64,000 nucleotides of DNA from Agroathelia rolfsii (taxonomy: Eukaryota > Basidiomycota > Agaricomycetes > Amylocorticiales > Amylocorticiaceae), in NCBI GenBank assembly GCA_018343915.1, contig JABRWF010000003.1:310001-374000 (forward strand), read 5' to 3'. The notes below the pieces were generated by a model, which was not told where the DNA came from, ran no database searches, and worked only from the letters and a program-made list of their open reading frames with translations. Below are positions 46,403-59,317 of this stretch, one piece after another (the first letter of the stretch is position 1; each line of letters opens with the position of its first letter). The position numbers and the translations under genes are program-made.

Positions 46403-48329
46403 ATGTCCGACCAGAGTCCCTCTGCCGTCAATGGCACATCCAGCCCTCTCCCAGAGGCAGGTCCTTCGTCTCCCACTTCCCCGGGGACAACACAGAACGA
46501 TCAGTTAGTGCCATCCACTATTGCTCCGCTATCAAAAATCATCGCAAAACGGAAGAATCTAAGCAGTAACAAATCAGAGCACCATTTCCTCCGATGGATG
46601 AGAACAACAGCCGGGAGGCCTCCAGCAGCAGCAACAGTAGCCCATCCATCTCTTCGCAAGAAGAAGCAGAGAAAATCAAGGAGCAAGGCAATGCGGCCTT
46701 CAAGGCAAAACGCTACGGCGAGGCCATCGATCTCTACACGCGCGCGATTGAGCTCTATGGAAGCGAACCGGCTTACTACACAAATCGTGCCGCATCTTAC
46801 ATGGCCATCAAACGCTTCAGGAATGCACTGGCTGACTGTCAGGCCGCGGCCAGGCTGCAAGCGGAGGCACCATCCGCAAAAACGCTCGTACGCCTGGCAC
46901 GCTGTCAGCTTGCACTCGGATCGCCAACGCCAGCCTTATCCACGCTACGGGATGCGCTTTCGGCTGAACCGGGGAATAGTGCAGCCCTTACGCTGCAGAA
47001 GAAAGTCCTCGAGCTCGAGGCGCATCTGCGCAATTTTGAAAATGCGAAATCGAGGAAGGAATGGGGTATGGCACGCCTCGCACTGGGTAAATGTCTGCAA
47101 GGCATCGAAGGTGAAGGCGGGGAAATACCAATAGAGTGGAGATTATGGGGTGTCGAGCTCGAGCTAGCGCGAGGAAACTGGGATGCCGCTAATATCGCTG
47201 CCAAGTATGTTTCTTGTTTTCTTATAACGAACTTGTTTCCAGATCGCTCAAGTTTATATTATCTAGTGATGCCATGCGTCTAGGGTCTTCATCTCCTGAT
47301 GTTCTAACACTACGGGGCCTGGTCTTATTCCTGAGCTCCAAGCTTCCCCAAGCACTCCAACATGCGCAAGAAGCATTGCGCTTAGATCCAGGCCACGAAC
47401 CAGCGCAACGATTACGACGACGGATAAAGGATGTCGAGCGGGCAAAAGATGAGGGTAACTCTGCCTTTAAGTCAGGAAGTTACGCCACTGCCTTGGAAAA
47501 ATATGACGATGCGCTACAGGTATAGATTCTCTTTAATACTTTTTTTTTTTGCCTCACTCTTACTCAAATCGACTTGTAGAAAATTGGTCAAGCTGAAGAA
47601 GAAGGCAAAGGCGGCCAGATCAGAGCTACCTTGCTGTCTAACCGAGCGACTACCCTTCTCAAGGCAAGTACTCATTGTGAAAGTATCCTTGTAGAAGCTA
47701 TTTAACAGAATGATAACTAGATGGCTCGACACGAAGAGGCCTTGACAGACATCTCAGCATCGCTGGATCTCCAACCCGGATCTTTCAAGGCTCTCCGCAC
47801 ACGTGCCCGCATCCACATGCACCTAGAAAAGTATGAAGACGCTGTAACGGATTTCAAAGCTGCACTAGAAATTGCCGACGATGCCGATGCGCGTGTGATA
47901 CGCAAGGAGCTACGGGAGGCCGAAGTTGCGCTGAAGCGGAGCAAAACCAAGGACTACTACAAGATCCTCGGCATCTCGCGCGACGCCACCGAGGCAGATA
48001 TTCGCAAGGCATACCGACGCGAATCACTCAAGCATCACCCTGATAAGGGCGGCGACGAGGAGAAATTCAAGCTGGTCGCTGAAGCGAATGCAGTCCTCTC
48101 AGATCCTCAAAAGAGGCAGAGGTACGATCTGGGCGAGGACGATGAGGAGATGGGCGGAATGGGCGGAATGGGTGGTGGTATGTCTCACGTAGATCTGTCC
48201 GAACTCTTTGCACAGTTCCATGGTGGAGGCGGAGGCTTCGGTGGTGGTGGTGGTGGTGGTTTTGGTGGTGGCGGCGGCGGCGGCTTCGGTGGTTTCAGCA
48301 GTGGAGGACGAGGCGGATTCCCTTTCTAG
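46403..48329 (+). CDS. TPR and J-domain co-chaperone (DNAJC7/TPR2-like)
   Basis: This protein couples TPR binding of Hsp70/Hsp90 tails to J-domain stimulation of Hsp70 ATPase. A Ser/Pro-rich leader ([16 protein letters not shown]) is joined across an intron to the main body. TPR units begin at [20 protein letters not shown] and continue through a second block ([20 protein letters not shown]) and a third ([20 protein letters not shown]). The J domain [20 protein letters not shown] contains the HPD tripeptide within LKHHPDKGG. The tail is a Gly/Phe-rich segment ending GGRGGFPF. Three or four introns are visible (46504-46577, about 47203-47255, 47522-47578, 47664-47720). The start at 46403 is the first Met that splices in frame. 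Confidence 0.93.
48222..48291. repeat. Coding GGT/GGC microsatellite in the co-chaperone tail
   Basis: Runs of GGT and GGC triplets encode the poly-Gly/Phe tail ([20 protein letters not shown]). Such triplet tracts vary in length between isolates. The tail follows the J domain, where G/F linkers are normal. Confidence 0.8.
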
Positions 48330-48712
48330 GCTTCCGTATCTGATTGGCATGTTGTTTGAATATTCTAGACTACATTCCCACTCTTTCCAGCATATCAGAT
48401 ATTCATGTGTACGCTTGATTCCGAGACATTCCATTCGCTACTGCTGATTATGAGGGCTCAAGCGCTTGAGGCTGAGGCTAAAACAACCGAGTACTAGTAA
48501 TCGCCGAAGTTCGGTCTGTATTCAGAGCTCGAGCTAGATAAACATTCTTCTCAGATACAACAATAAAATACATAAATAGATACATTCTTCACGAGTGAAC
48601 ATTGATTTAGTCCAGCTGCACTTTTCCAGCACCATAGCTTGGTATGCGAATTTGGATCTGTCTTGAAGTCCGAGTCGTCGTAGTGATACAAGTACGGAAA
48701 ACATAACCTATC
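48330..48712. other. Convergent 3' intergenic region
   Basis: This lies between the co-chaperone stop (plus) and the zinc-finger stop (minus). An AATAAA occurs at about 48562. No gene is seen. Confidence 0.45.
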
Positions 48713-49971
48713 TCACGAAGAAGACACACTCCACCTTGAGCGTCCTGTGCATTTATGATTCTCCAGCATTCTTGCAGACGAAAAATATCGGCGACATGTC
48801 GATTCGGCGCATACATACTCGCAAACTTTCCCATGTTGGATGACCTCGTGTCTGAATCGGTCATGTTGGCGTGAAAATACTTCGGAGCATCCCATGGTGC
48901 AATGGAATACTTTCTTTGCTTTCGGTTCGTGTGTCTTCATATGCACCTTAAAAGGGGGGGGGTTAGCATTTTATTTCTTGTTAGGTAATGTCATTGCAGC
49001 AAATATATACCTTGCGAGTATATTCGCTCGTAAATCGCCGATCGCAGCCTGAATACTCGCAACGGAAATGTTTTGAGCGCTTCCTAGGTCCTTTATTTGA
49101 CTCGCTGGACGAGCCTGAATCATCAATAGGGTGCCGGTTTTCAGACATGGCTCTTGTCTGTTCGACTCCGCATATATCCTCCGCCGCGGACAAAAGCGAA
49201 GAACCAGAAGGGCCGGTAGTCGTATCGGACAGGCCTTCTACAAAATAATCATATTAGGAAGCATCACGCTACTGAACGATGGTATGATACTCCTTACCTT
49301 GGCCATGACCGCCATCAAGATTAGGGTCTATGCCCAAAAGACCATATCCAGACACGGTACCCAGTACCGGGTCCGACATACTATTAGTATCGGATACACC
49401 CTGGTTCATGGGAACGATAGGATTTATTTCGTCGAAGGATGTGTCTGGGTATTCTACCCATGGTGCTGATATAAAGGGAGCCCAAGTTTCTGTTTCCGAA
49501 GATTAGGAGTGAATAGAGCTAACATGAATCACAATAGACGTACCGTCCAGGTAGAACATTTGCGAGTCTTGAAGACATCCATTGAGTGCTGGTAATAGTT
49601 TAGATGAAGCTGCTACAGCGAGTAAAATCAATGGAATTAGTCCAACACTTACGCTGGACATTGCCACTGACGGTTTGAGTATCGTTCGCAAACAGGTTCG
49701 TAGAAGATTCGGGCACCCCTATTACGGTACTTTTGGGCGACACCGGTGAAGATGGCAACGGGAGAATGCGAACGGTATACTCCTTGTGATCGTTTGATGA
49801 TTCAAAATGTACAGCCAAACGGGAATCATGAGGATTACATTCGGAGAGAGCAGTGGCCAATGTCGAGCTCTCCCTTGCGCTAACGAGCTGCAACGAGAGC
49901 TGCTCGTTTTCCAGAGTTTTGATAGATAACTGGAAGCCGCAGAGCTGTTGTAAAGGTAAAGTCAAAGACAT
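48713..49971 (-). CDS. C2H2 zinc-finger protein, putative transcription factor
   Basis: The protein begins MSLTLPLQQLCGFQLSI and has a Ser/Thr/Pro-rich N-terminal region with acidic patches (a possible activation domain). The basic stretch GPRKRSKHF precedes the fingers. Finger 1 is FRCEYSGCDRRFTSEYTRK and is completed across an intron by VHMKTHEPK. Finger 2 is FHCTMGCSEVFSRQHDRFRHEV, and finger 3 starts YVCAESTCRRYFSS and ends ENHKC, a C2HC-like variant. The stop is at 48713-48715. Fingers with long inter-Cys spacing (C-X4-C, C-X3-C) suggest DNA binding. The target is unknown. The very large upstream gene-free region may be its control region. Confidence 0.82.
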
Positions 49972-52900
49972 GTTGGGATATACAGAGACAACTGACCCGC
50001 TGACTGGCTTCAGGATATGGGTCCTATTATATGAGTTGGGAGATTAGCACGACCATAAGCGTAGATCTGGGCGGATACTGGGCCGTTTACCCCGATGTAA
50101 CCGATGTCATGAACAATGCATCGCCCTCCGCAGATTACCCACGAACTCGTCCATGGTCATGATTTTCTTAATTAGCGCTCACTACCTGTGGCATTAACTG
50201 GGATGACGACGAAAATTCCAGACTAATTATAGCGGTTTGCCTATTCCTTCCCTTTCTGTTATCTCACGGGCCGTCTCTGCCCTCAGATGGACTAAACTGC
50301 TCGACCATATATCTATACTATCGACGTCACTGAGACGGAGGAACACTGCTACCAAATTGAGGCCATAAATAACTGCCCATATCGGTTTGCTATCGTGCAG
50401 ATGATTATGTTTGGTAAGCATTCTAAGCGCGCTCTCCGGGGACAAGAACTGAGCGTGGACGCAGACGCAGCGGAACCGATCATTTTCTGATCCCGATTTG
50501 CAAATCCCCTACAAGATATGAACAAGACCTCCTTACTTTTTTCTGCACCTGGTTTAGGACTTACTAATATCGAGGGCATAGGGTTTTTGGTTTATTTTTT
50601 CGCATCAGCACAAGAAAATAACAATTGCTACCCTCCATTTGCCCGATTTGAACAGCTCCTAAACCGATAATACCCACGCTACAGGTTCCACGAGCCGCTA
50701 ATGGAGGTGGAGGTGGATGGCGTTGAGTCAGTCAGGACACTTTTTTTTCTGAGACCTAGGTACTGTCTCTGCCCCTATTATTGACGTTCTTCTGTAGTGA
50801 TGTGAACATGATTTCCCCATTAAGAGTACCTCCCACTCTGGTAGGCGTATCTGCAGAATATGGTAACTGATCTTTACGCAGTAATTTCCTCTTTTTCATG
50901 TCATTAGAGGAATGGTGCCTCTTGCTTCAGCCAAGCAACAGCAAGTGAGAGAGCGATAAGGATATAGTGCAGTACCTTTTGGTTTAATATATTGCCTCAA
51001 TCACCGATTCTCCTTGCGTGATGAGATCACCTAGCATAGATATTAATGCGCTGCATTTGGTCCACTCACAATGAGCATATGTCGCGAAGGAGTCGAGAGT
51101 AATAGATCAGAAAAAGAGAGAAATATTAGTAAACCAGTAATTCGGTGCCGATGGAAGGGAATTTGTACAAAGATAGTCAGGTTATATTGCAGGAATATGC
51201 TCACACGTCAAGAGGTGTCGTGGCTAATGGTAAGGTCTCTGCTCGGCATCTAGACATCTGTGGCAAGAGGTACGGTCTCGAGTACTTGTTTTACTAGTCC
51301 ATGAGCAGGAATATAAACAGAGTTGGTGTACCAGAGGATATTTCGATACACGCTCTCCGATTGCTGGTGCAATTCTGAGCCCTCATGGAAAAGGACGAGA
51401 ATGCAGACAACCACTCAACTCCACAGCTCTTTCGTCATTCAGTAAATCCTATACACACGATATTTAGCCCTTAACGCCTCAACAGCCTCAACAGCCGGAA
51501 ACAGTGAAACAGAGACGGGGGCCGTGAGCTTCTCGGCTTCGATACCATGCCACCCAACCAACGCCACTCGAACATTGCCAGCTTGATCATGGGTTCAGTG
51601 ATTTGCAGATCAACGACTGGCTTGGCAGAAATATCTGTTATCGTGCTGTCCAGCTGATCCCATGCACAAAGGAAATACTGTATCTTGGCAGAAATGTTTG
51701 CTTCTTGAGCCCGTCAGACAATATCTCTATACAGAAATCAAAGATTTTCAGATATGAAAATACGCAGAAATTGGGCCTGCGAGACTGGGCTTTCCTCCCT
51801 CCCCCTTACCCAATTGTTCTGACACGCCTGTCAGGGAGGTGTTAGGGCAGTGCTTGAGCTCGACTTGTGAAGCCGTTGGCTGTGGTGTGGACAGACAAAT
51901 AGATAGTGAGCGACTTAGACAAGCTTTCAATCCTCACACGAAGATCGGCTTGAATAACAACTAGATTCTAGGAGAAGTGACTCGAGAATAGCAAAAGTCA
52001 TCACGATTCATGGTGCATAGCGTATCCCCGTGGATTATACCAGTCCAAGGGTGGTCTCACTCAGTAAGGGGGGACTCCACGGAGGCTCCAAATTTCTCGA
52101 AGCAAGAAAGATGCGAGCGCCAATGGCGAAACACAGGTGCTGCGCGGAGAATGGAAGCATTCTTATTACATCAGAAGCCGTGTCGAGCGTCATGGACTGA
52201 GGGTATCGAAATTATGGATCGTCAGTAATTGTGACAGGAGGGGGAAAGTGAACTGAAACGTGATTGTCTGCCATGGTAAATTCCCAGACTTGTCCCTCGA
52301 GAGACGGATCAGACGTTGCGTCAGAAGTTAGCGCACGCTAAGCGCTGTCATCAAGGTTGTCTTAATGACAACGCAAAATCGTTGCTGGTTTATACAAGTG
52401 GATAACTGATCATAACTAAATCAATATCTATTTTTAGTAAGATGTTTCTAGGTGTGCATGATTTTTCACCTAGGATATACGGAAACAGCGGCTCTGAACG
52501 TACCAATAGCTTGATCCGACAGTTTCTTGTGGCTTGAATTTTTATTGCTCCAGCAATAACCAGGATGGGCGCGAATCAGAGGCTGTAATCGACCATTACG
52601 TATGAATATAAGAAATTCGGAGCATGCGAAGGAGATCCTATAATAAAAAGATCAACGAGGTTCCCAGTTGGGTAAATCATCGGCGACAGTAATGAAGCAC
52701 TTATGGCGCCCGATTGACCCTGCAGCAGAGAGAATCGGAGTCGTAAACGGACTCCGCATCGCCTTTGGATGCCCAGTAAGAGCCAAAGACAATTGACAGT
52801 TTCCTTTGGTATGTAAGCGCCTTGTTGACAATAACATTTGGCGTAAAATAGAACTCCGAGGCTCCAAAGGGTGGACTTGGGATCCCGCCTTAGGCAAAGA

Positions 52901-54741
52901 CAAGTGCGGACGGAACTCAAGTGTGCTCTCCAGTTCCGTCATGCGGCGCGCACCAACACCGACGTCACGCGTCACGGCTAACGATGTATTCCCCGGACAA
53001 CGTTTATTAGCTTGACTGGTTTCGGTCCCGTTTCTTTTCGGAGGGTTCGGTTTCCTCCTCTGGCATCATCTAATATCATGGTTTTTCGGAAAAACCGCAA
53101 GGGTTCTTTATGAAATATATGCGTGTAGCGACAACGGTCTAGGGTTGGGCATGAGAAAAACCGAGCCTCCTCAGGGTTTCGCAATTATCAACTACCACTG
53201 CCGGTATAGTAACATCATGATGGCATATATGCTAAGCGCATATATCAATCCGGACTTCAACAGACCGGGTCTGTGACCTCAGTGACTTGAGTGTTCGCTC
53301 ATTCAGACGTAAGCACCGCATGGAGCACGAACTTGAAGCGCTGGTGTAGTGGAGAGAGAGAGATTGCACATGTAGGCACATAAACCGTGGAATTGATAAG
53401 TTGATATTCTATTCTAAGGAAATTTACTTCAGGTTGCTATATGACGTCCCTGTGTCGTATAAATGCGGACCCGGGAAAATCATGCGCACCACTGTGATAG
53501 AAGCACCGAATGCTGAATGATACCCTTTACCTGATCTTTTAAATGAAGATGGTGGCGCCAAGCTCCAAGGTTACTGTCGAAGTCCACCATAGATCAAATC
53601 AACGTGCATTATGTGCATCATGCACCGGTGGGTCGAAATACAGAAGACAAAATACTATGGTCATCATGTATTGCACTTGCGACTTGCGACAGAGAATTAG
53701 ACTAGAAAGGGGAAAGGGGGGGGATTATCTTCAACTTTCCCGCCTGATTATGTTAAATTTTGATTTATTACATCTGTTGCTAAGAGGACGAGCCATGCGG
53801 TCTATTGATTACCTGCCGAGTTAGAAGGTTTACATTTCACTGCCAATCGAGCTCTCGATTCCAACCGTCCGCTTCCGATTCAAGCGCGTACGTTTGAGAA
53901 CGCCTAAATGGGCCAAACAGAGCAGAATCGCCAAAAAGGTCTGGATGCCGCCAATGGCGATGGGGGTCTGTAGGTGTGTGTAGGGTTCTCATATACTGTT
54001 TTGGTGGCCCATGGCCAATAGGCAATCACAGATAGATTATCCGGGCCATCAACTAGCATCACGAAATGATATACAAACACTGCGCATGCAATTGCTTCTG
54101 ATTTACAGCAGTTGTTGGCATATGATCATGGCACTCAATACGGGCAACCTTTCCCCTTGGCACAAAGTGTTCGGAATTCACACTGACAGCGCCTCACTGC
54201 AGCGAGTCTGATGATGCTAAAAGTGCCGTGCCACTATCAGAGCACACTATGATATTCGGAGAATGGAGTAAACTAAATGTACACAATATGATATGATGGA
54301 AGAGAAAGGAAGAGAAGTAGACAAAGAGAGAAAGTGAGCTTCCTATGGACCGAAAAAAGACAGATTCAGGTTCTATGATGGACAAAAGAGGGTAGGCTTG
54401 CGGGGCAAATATGATACACCGAAATTTCGATTGAATGAGCCTCGTGGATGATCAAAAAAATGCACAGAATTGAATGAAAAATAGAGCGAACAGAGAAAAA
54501 AAACCAGAAAAATATGCAGGCCTGCCGTAAATAAAAAAAGGTGTGAAAGTAATAAAGTTAGAGGTGTAGTTTCAAAACCATTGAAACCGGGCGACCCAAT
54601 AGCATGAAATGAATGAAGAGTCCATGAAATAGATGACTATATGCGAAAGAAGTGGGATGTAGGCATAAACCTATCAAGCGCTCATGTTAAAATAACGATC
54701 AAAAGAGGCAGCAGACAACAATGGGACCCACAGTTTTATTT
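49972..54741. other. Large gene-poor region, about 4.8 kb
   Basis: No ORF in this interval has coding character or a recognisable domain; the longest (52576-52920, 114 codons, minus) overlaps others and lacks splice partners. It contains scattered short inverted repeats, such as GGTTTTTCGGAAAAACC (53080-53096) and GCATATATGC-type arms near 53220, and a G-rich run near 53705. The left part is upstream of the zinc-finger gene. The right part (about 54200-54741) is AT- and purine-rich and is downstream of the disordered-protein gene. Non-coding transcription or decayed transposon DNA are both possible. Confidence 0.5.
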
Positions 54742-56526
54742 TTACTTGAGTTTTCTTAGGCGATGGATGACATCTTGAATATCATCACTGTTCCATTCTC
54801 CGCTCCAACCACCCGTAGCTCCGTCCATTTGAGGGGCGGTTGCCACCGGGGGTTTTGGCATAGGACGTGATGATATCTCGTGATGATACCTCTCCCTCGA
54901 TGCGCCAGATGATAAGAGGTTGAAAGAACGAGAACGTTTCGGTAATGTGAGCGATGCGAGTCTAGTCGACAGGTGGTACTGATGAAAGGGTGCATCTTTG
55001 ACGCTTGATGGTGACTCGGGCCGTTCGACGCCGGTCGTCGTCCTAAACTGCTGCTGCGTCCTCATGACCGCCGACTCCGGAGGGCTCGAAGACGACTCAG
55101 ATTGTGACTCGACATCAACCTCAACAAAGTTGTGGAATACGGGCGAAGGTGGGACGGATGAAAATTCGGGTAGGAACTCCATTGTGGTGTAGCTGCGCCT
55201 TCGGGCCTGACGCTTACTCTCCTCCTTTGATGAGCGGGACTCATAGAGGGTAGGCGACGGTGATCGCGTCAACGTCGACAAGGGTGTCCTCGGCCGCGAG
55301 GAAGCGTGCATAGGAGAAGTGATGATCAGAGGTGACGGCGGGCGAGAAGATTCCAACTCATCATCGTCGTCCTCTTCCTCATCAATGCGTGATTGCAAAA
55401 GGGATGGTATGCTAGATATTTTCGGAAGTGGACGAGAGGTAGGTGCGCCCGGCGGAGTTGGCAGCCGACGGATGGGCGATATTGGTTTTGGCTGAACCTT
55501 ATCGTCATCGTTTTCGACTGTTGAGGAGCTGTCGCTATTGTCTTGTGCAACCGCAGCTTCTGAATGGTTGAACTCAGTGTTTTGATCTATGCTTTCCTGT
55601 TCGCGCCTATCTTCATCAAGCTCCCTGACCGCCCAACGGGAAACAAAAGCCGGCACAGTGTGAGGACAGGAGAACATCATTGGGCTCTCTGCGCGAGATT
55701 GATTGTCTATATCGCTGTGAAGACTTGATGTATCCAGGGATATCTTTGGTGGTCTCGAAGGGCCCGCAACAACCTGATTCTCAGGTTCTGGAGGTGATTT
55801 GACAGTTAAAGCAGGCGCATTATCGCCCATAACACGAGCAATCTTGGAAGAAAGCGCTTGCGGATATTGTCTGCTGGTTTGTACGCTCTCCTCCCGGTCG
55901 ACTTCGAAAGTGCTCGAAGAGATGGATGTATGCGACACATGCGAGCTTCCTATGGAAGATGGCTTTGGTGATATATACTGTCCCGGCCGAGGGCCCTCTT
56001 GAGGGACATTGGATTTGTTCTTGCCTCGTAGCGAGAGGGGTTTGATACTGAACATCGGGGGCGGTAGGACTGTCCCGGGTATGGTCGACGCCGAGCGAGT
56101 ATGTTTGGGGCCTTTACCCGGGGGTGGAGGTGGTAATGGGCGTACTTTTGGTGGCTTAACGGGACCGAAGCCCATATCGGCGGAGTGATACATGCTGACT
56201 GGCGAGGGTGGGCGGGGACGAGAACTCGTGGAGGACCCTGCATTAGATGTCGCACGAGACTGGGGGCGTTGAGACGCAGTAGTGGGGCGAGAATTAATAG
56301 AGGGCGAGGAGCTAGAAGAGGCCAGTGAAGGATTGGAGATGTGGTGACGACTGCTCGAGGAGATAATGTTCATGCCCGTCCCAGGAAGTGAGCGCATGGT
56401 GCCCACGGAGGAATTTCTTGGTGAATAAGATTCTGGCGTGGGCGTTGATGAAGAACGTTCAGACTGGACCTCTGGTGAAGGTGCGAGGAGTTTGCGAGCG
56501 GTTTTGAACATTATTGCCAGGGGCAA
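54742..56526 (-). CDS. Low-complexity, intrinsically disordered protein, 594 residues
   Basis: This single-exon ORF has Ser, Pro, Arg and Glu dominating. It contains a poly-Pro stretch (KVRPLPPPPPGKG), several PxxP motifs suited to SH3 binding (RRLPTPPGAP), acidic runs (EEEDDDDELE) and a short C-terminal ordered piece (WNSDDIQDVIHRLRKLK). No enzyme domain, membrane segment or signal peptide is visible. An alternative in-frame Met is codon 6 (MFKTARKLLAPSP). The length of the open frame and the consistent amino-acid bias support a real gene. A scaffold or cell-polarity role would fit the PxxP pattern, but that is inference. Confidence 0.8.
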   Translation of the reverse strand: MPLAIMFKTARKLLAPSPEVQSERSSSTPTPESYSPRNSSVGTMRSLPGTGMNIISSSSRHHISNPSLASSSSSPSINSRPTTASQRPQSRATSNAGSSTSSRPRPPSPVSMYHSADMGFGPVKPPKVRPLPPPPPGKGPKHTRSASTIPGTVLPPPMFSIKPLSLRGKNKSNVPQEGPRPGQYISPKPSSIGSSHVSHTSISSSTFEVDREESVQTSRQYPQALSSKIARVMGDNAPALTVKSPPEPENQVVAGPSRPPKISLDTSSLHSDIDNQSRAESPMMFSCPHTVPAFVSRWAVRELDEDRREQESIDQNTEFNHSEAAVAQDNSDSSSTVENDDDKVQPKPISPIRRLPTPPGAPTSRPLPKISSIPSLLQSRIDEEEDDDDELESSRPPSPLIITSPMHASSRPRTPLSTLTRSPSPTLYESRSSKEESKRQARRRSYTTMEFLPEFSSVPPSPVFHNFVEVDVESQSESSSSPPESAVMRTQQQFRTTTGVERPESPSSVKDAPFHQYHLSTRLASLTLPKRSRSFNLLSSGASRERYHHEISSRPMPKPPVATAPQMDGATGGWSGEWNSDDIQDVIHRLRKLK

Positions 56527-58506
56527 GACAAAGAACTAGCAGGCAATAAACGCCGTAATAGGTACATACGCTAATACGACCAGGTAATGGACAGGGTGGT
56601 GGACTGTGATAAAGTTATGTTTATCAAAGAGTCATCACTAGTTCAGGCCACAAAAAGGAAGGGTAGAATGCCGGGGAGCGGGCGAGAGAGAGTATGCACG
56701 AGAGAGAGAGGAGGAGGAGAGCGAAGAAAAGGAAGCGAGTCGGGGACTTGCCGCATAATTAAGCAATCGAGGAAAAACCAAGACGAAATTTTGACAGTCC
56801 TACAATAGGCCTATACGCCAAGATGGGAAACGTTGAGAAGCTTCGCTTCATCACATACGCTTAAAGAGGCGGCGACGAATGATTGATAGTGATCCATCGC
56901 AACTTGACCCAACAGCAACTTCTTCCATCAAGCCTATGGGCCATGATGATGATGCATGATGCTGATTACATATTCAGGATGTCCAAATGAATGTCATGGC
57001 CGGAGTCATGAGAGCAGCCCTAGCTTGGCTGCCCCCTAGATGCAGTTTCCCGTGTCGCCACCGTTGGGAGCAGCCGGGGGTCCGTCGGCATTGTTAGGGA
57101 GCAATTATGCATCATGATGATTCCCGGCAGAAATGGCCTAAGTCCTTCGGGGAAGCGTCACAGCACGACCCATCCCGAACATGCTGAAACGGGCGTTGAA
57201 CATTCCCAAACCATCCTCCACCTCCGCCCATTCATTTAAGACAAGAACGAAGACATGACTAAAAGGCTCATTTCTGGAGAGAGAACATTCTGCAAGGTAA
57301 ATATAACAATCAAAGAACCAGCCTGTCACAGAATGCTGCTAGAATGTTGGACCATTGCTCGGCAGCATTACACAGCACGTCGCGTCCAGCCTTGACGGCG
57401 ACGGCTTGTAAATTCAACCAAACAAGAATCGTACGTACAACGACAGCGTAGCGTTCGCATACGAATAGTTGCCTCCGCGGCTCTAAGCCACTCAAAAATT
57501 CCAGATCAAAACGCCAACGAACAATTGCACAAAATCGGTGGCGAATTATTTTGCACTAGAGTTAGCGCCACTATGGGGTTGTACCTCTTGAAAAAAAAAA
57601 CAAAGCACTAGCTTGCCAAAAAATACACTAAGAAAAATCAATCACAGCCTACTCGGTTCTGCTGGAGGTTTGACTTGAGACGTGTAGGGCAACAAACGAA
57701 ATGAAAGAATGCAGGGACGATATGCGTTGGTGTGCTTAGCAGCACTACTAGGCACCAACAGAATTAATTAAGGAGTCTCCAAGCTGTTTGCATTGGCAAA
57801 ACTCCCCTCTCCAGCATCCTGGAAAGCTGAAATTGAGCTACCGGGCACGGCGCGGGGGGGGGTGGTGATTACGACAAGACCGAAGCAATTACCTATCGGT
57901 CCAACGGACGGCCAGCTTGAGAAAATGTGGGTCTTTGATCCGAACTTCGCTCTACCGTAAATCAATAGGATTATATAATGTATGGCACATCTTGTCTTCT
58001 CCAGGCCTGTTTGTGGGCTCTCCGGTGTCTTTATGGCTATTTTTGATAATTACCCGTTCACACATCTACGGCAAGCGACTTATTTTGCTCTACGCGAAGG
58101 CTTCTATGCTCATAGTTTTTGCGGAGGTCCTTTTGCCGAATAAAGAAATCCAAATGTACCTTAGGGTAGTAGCAAGGCCCACGCCAGTGCATTTATGAAA
58201 ATATATGCTGTAGTCAAGTGTAGGTATATATATATATATCACATATATCAGCCTAAAGGCTAATTATTCCTGAAATCAAGACTCCCTCACATGGGTTGAT
58301 GTTGAGAAGCGAAAGCTCATTATATTTGATATGCGATTGGTCAAGACAAAATAGTGCAAATGATGATCCAAAGATTATTCCGTAGCAAGTGATGAGGGTA
58401 TCGAGGGTACTAATAATGTTTCTTTCTATTTCTATGATGATAAGTAAATGGAGAAGCACGGTAAATCACCGTCATAATAGCATCATTGGTGCATCATTAG
58501 TAGTCC
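56527..58506. other. Intergenic region with GA-rich promoter tract; no gene seen
   Basis: About 2 kb lies upstream of the disordered-protein gene. A purine tract (GAGAGAGAG, AGGAGGAGGAGAGCG; about 56682-56740) lies some 160-215 bp upstream of the start codon and may be a GAGA-like promoter element. A (TA)n run is near 58226-58239. Short ORFs lack coding character. Confidence 0.5.
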
Positions 58507-59317
58507 TCAACCTGTGTGGGCAATCTGACCTTGCCGTAGTATCGATGCATAAGAAGGCTGCATCGTTCTAGCATCGCGTTCTACCCGCCTTTGCGCACCA
58601 TTCCGGGGTGACTTCGAACGCAATTCAATATCATCTTCATATTCCATGTCGACCATCTCGAATTGATCATCGTCTTCATCGTCGACGGGCTCGAAATCGT
58701 CGTCGTCTAGAACGATGACAGGTCGTACGCGATCAACGAGCTCAAAACCCTTCAGGGCAGCTATATGAGTTGTCAACGTGTCAGCAGTCGGCATGATGAT
58801 CATATATTCGCAAGAGCTAGCCTTACCTGGACGCCTTGCAGGCTTAGCCATATCAAGCAACGACACCGTAGCATGAGGCTGGGGCCAAGTTTCTTCCTCT
58901 TCTTCGGGTAGACCCATCCAAGCACGCTCCTCCTCAGTCAGCACAAGAGGAGCCCCAGCTTTAGGGATCCTTTTAACTGGTGTCTCGTACTCGTCATATT
59001 CATCAAGTTCGTCTTCGAGGAACTCCCTGGCGCTCTTGACGTCCGAGAGTGAAGAAAAGCCGTCAACGCCCTGCGCGTGTATGTACGTGCTGGCACGTCC
59101 CCAGGCGTTGCCGCCTCGGCTAGGCTTGTGGATCGTGTTTGGGATTCTGGGCCTAGCAGGGAGAAGCAGGAGGCCCTTGGGACGTTGCTCGCGGTTCTTT
59201 CTATAGACGGCAGTCGTGGCCTAGTGAAAGGGATGGCGAATGTCTCAGCAGCATGAACATGCAAGATATTAGACAACAACATACCATTTCGTTACGCTTG
59301 AATTGGGATCGAGCCAT
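58507..59317 (-). CDS. Hypothetical protein with acidic C-terminal region
   Basis: The first exon (MARSQFKRNEM) joins across a GT-AG intron (about 59222-59281) to TAVYRKNREQRPKGLLLLP. Later segments are IHKPSRGGNAWGRASTYIH, DVKSAREFLEDELDEYDEY and LTEEERAWMGLPEEEEE. A further intron (about 58759-58827) leads to ALKGFELVDRVRPVIVLDDD and an Asp/Glu-rich stretch (FEPVDDEDDDQFEMVDMEY). It ends ILRQGQIAHTG at the stop 58507-58509. I do not recognise the family; basic-then-acidic composition suggests a nuclear or RNA-related protein. The spliced frame is continuous, so I regard the gene as real. Confidence 0.72.

Noticed and set aside
52576..52975. Overlapping minus-strand ORFs of about 110 codons
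   Set aside because: No domain, no frame continuity through splice sites, and composition not coding-like.
53010..53180. Stretch with repeated TTCGGT/AAACCG motifs as a possible mobile element
   Set aside because: Motifs are short and irregular; no terminal repeats or target duplication could be defined.
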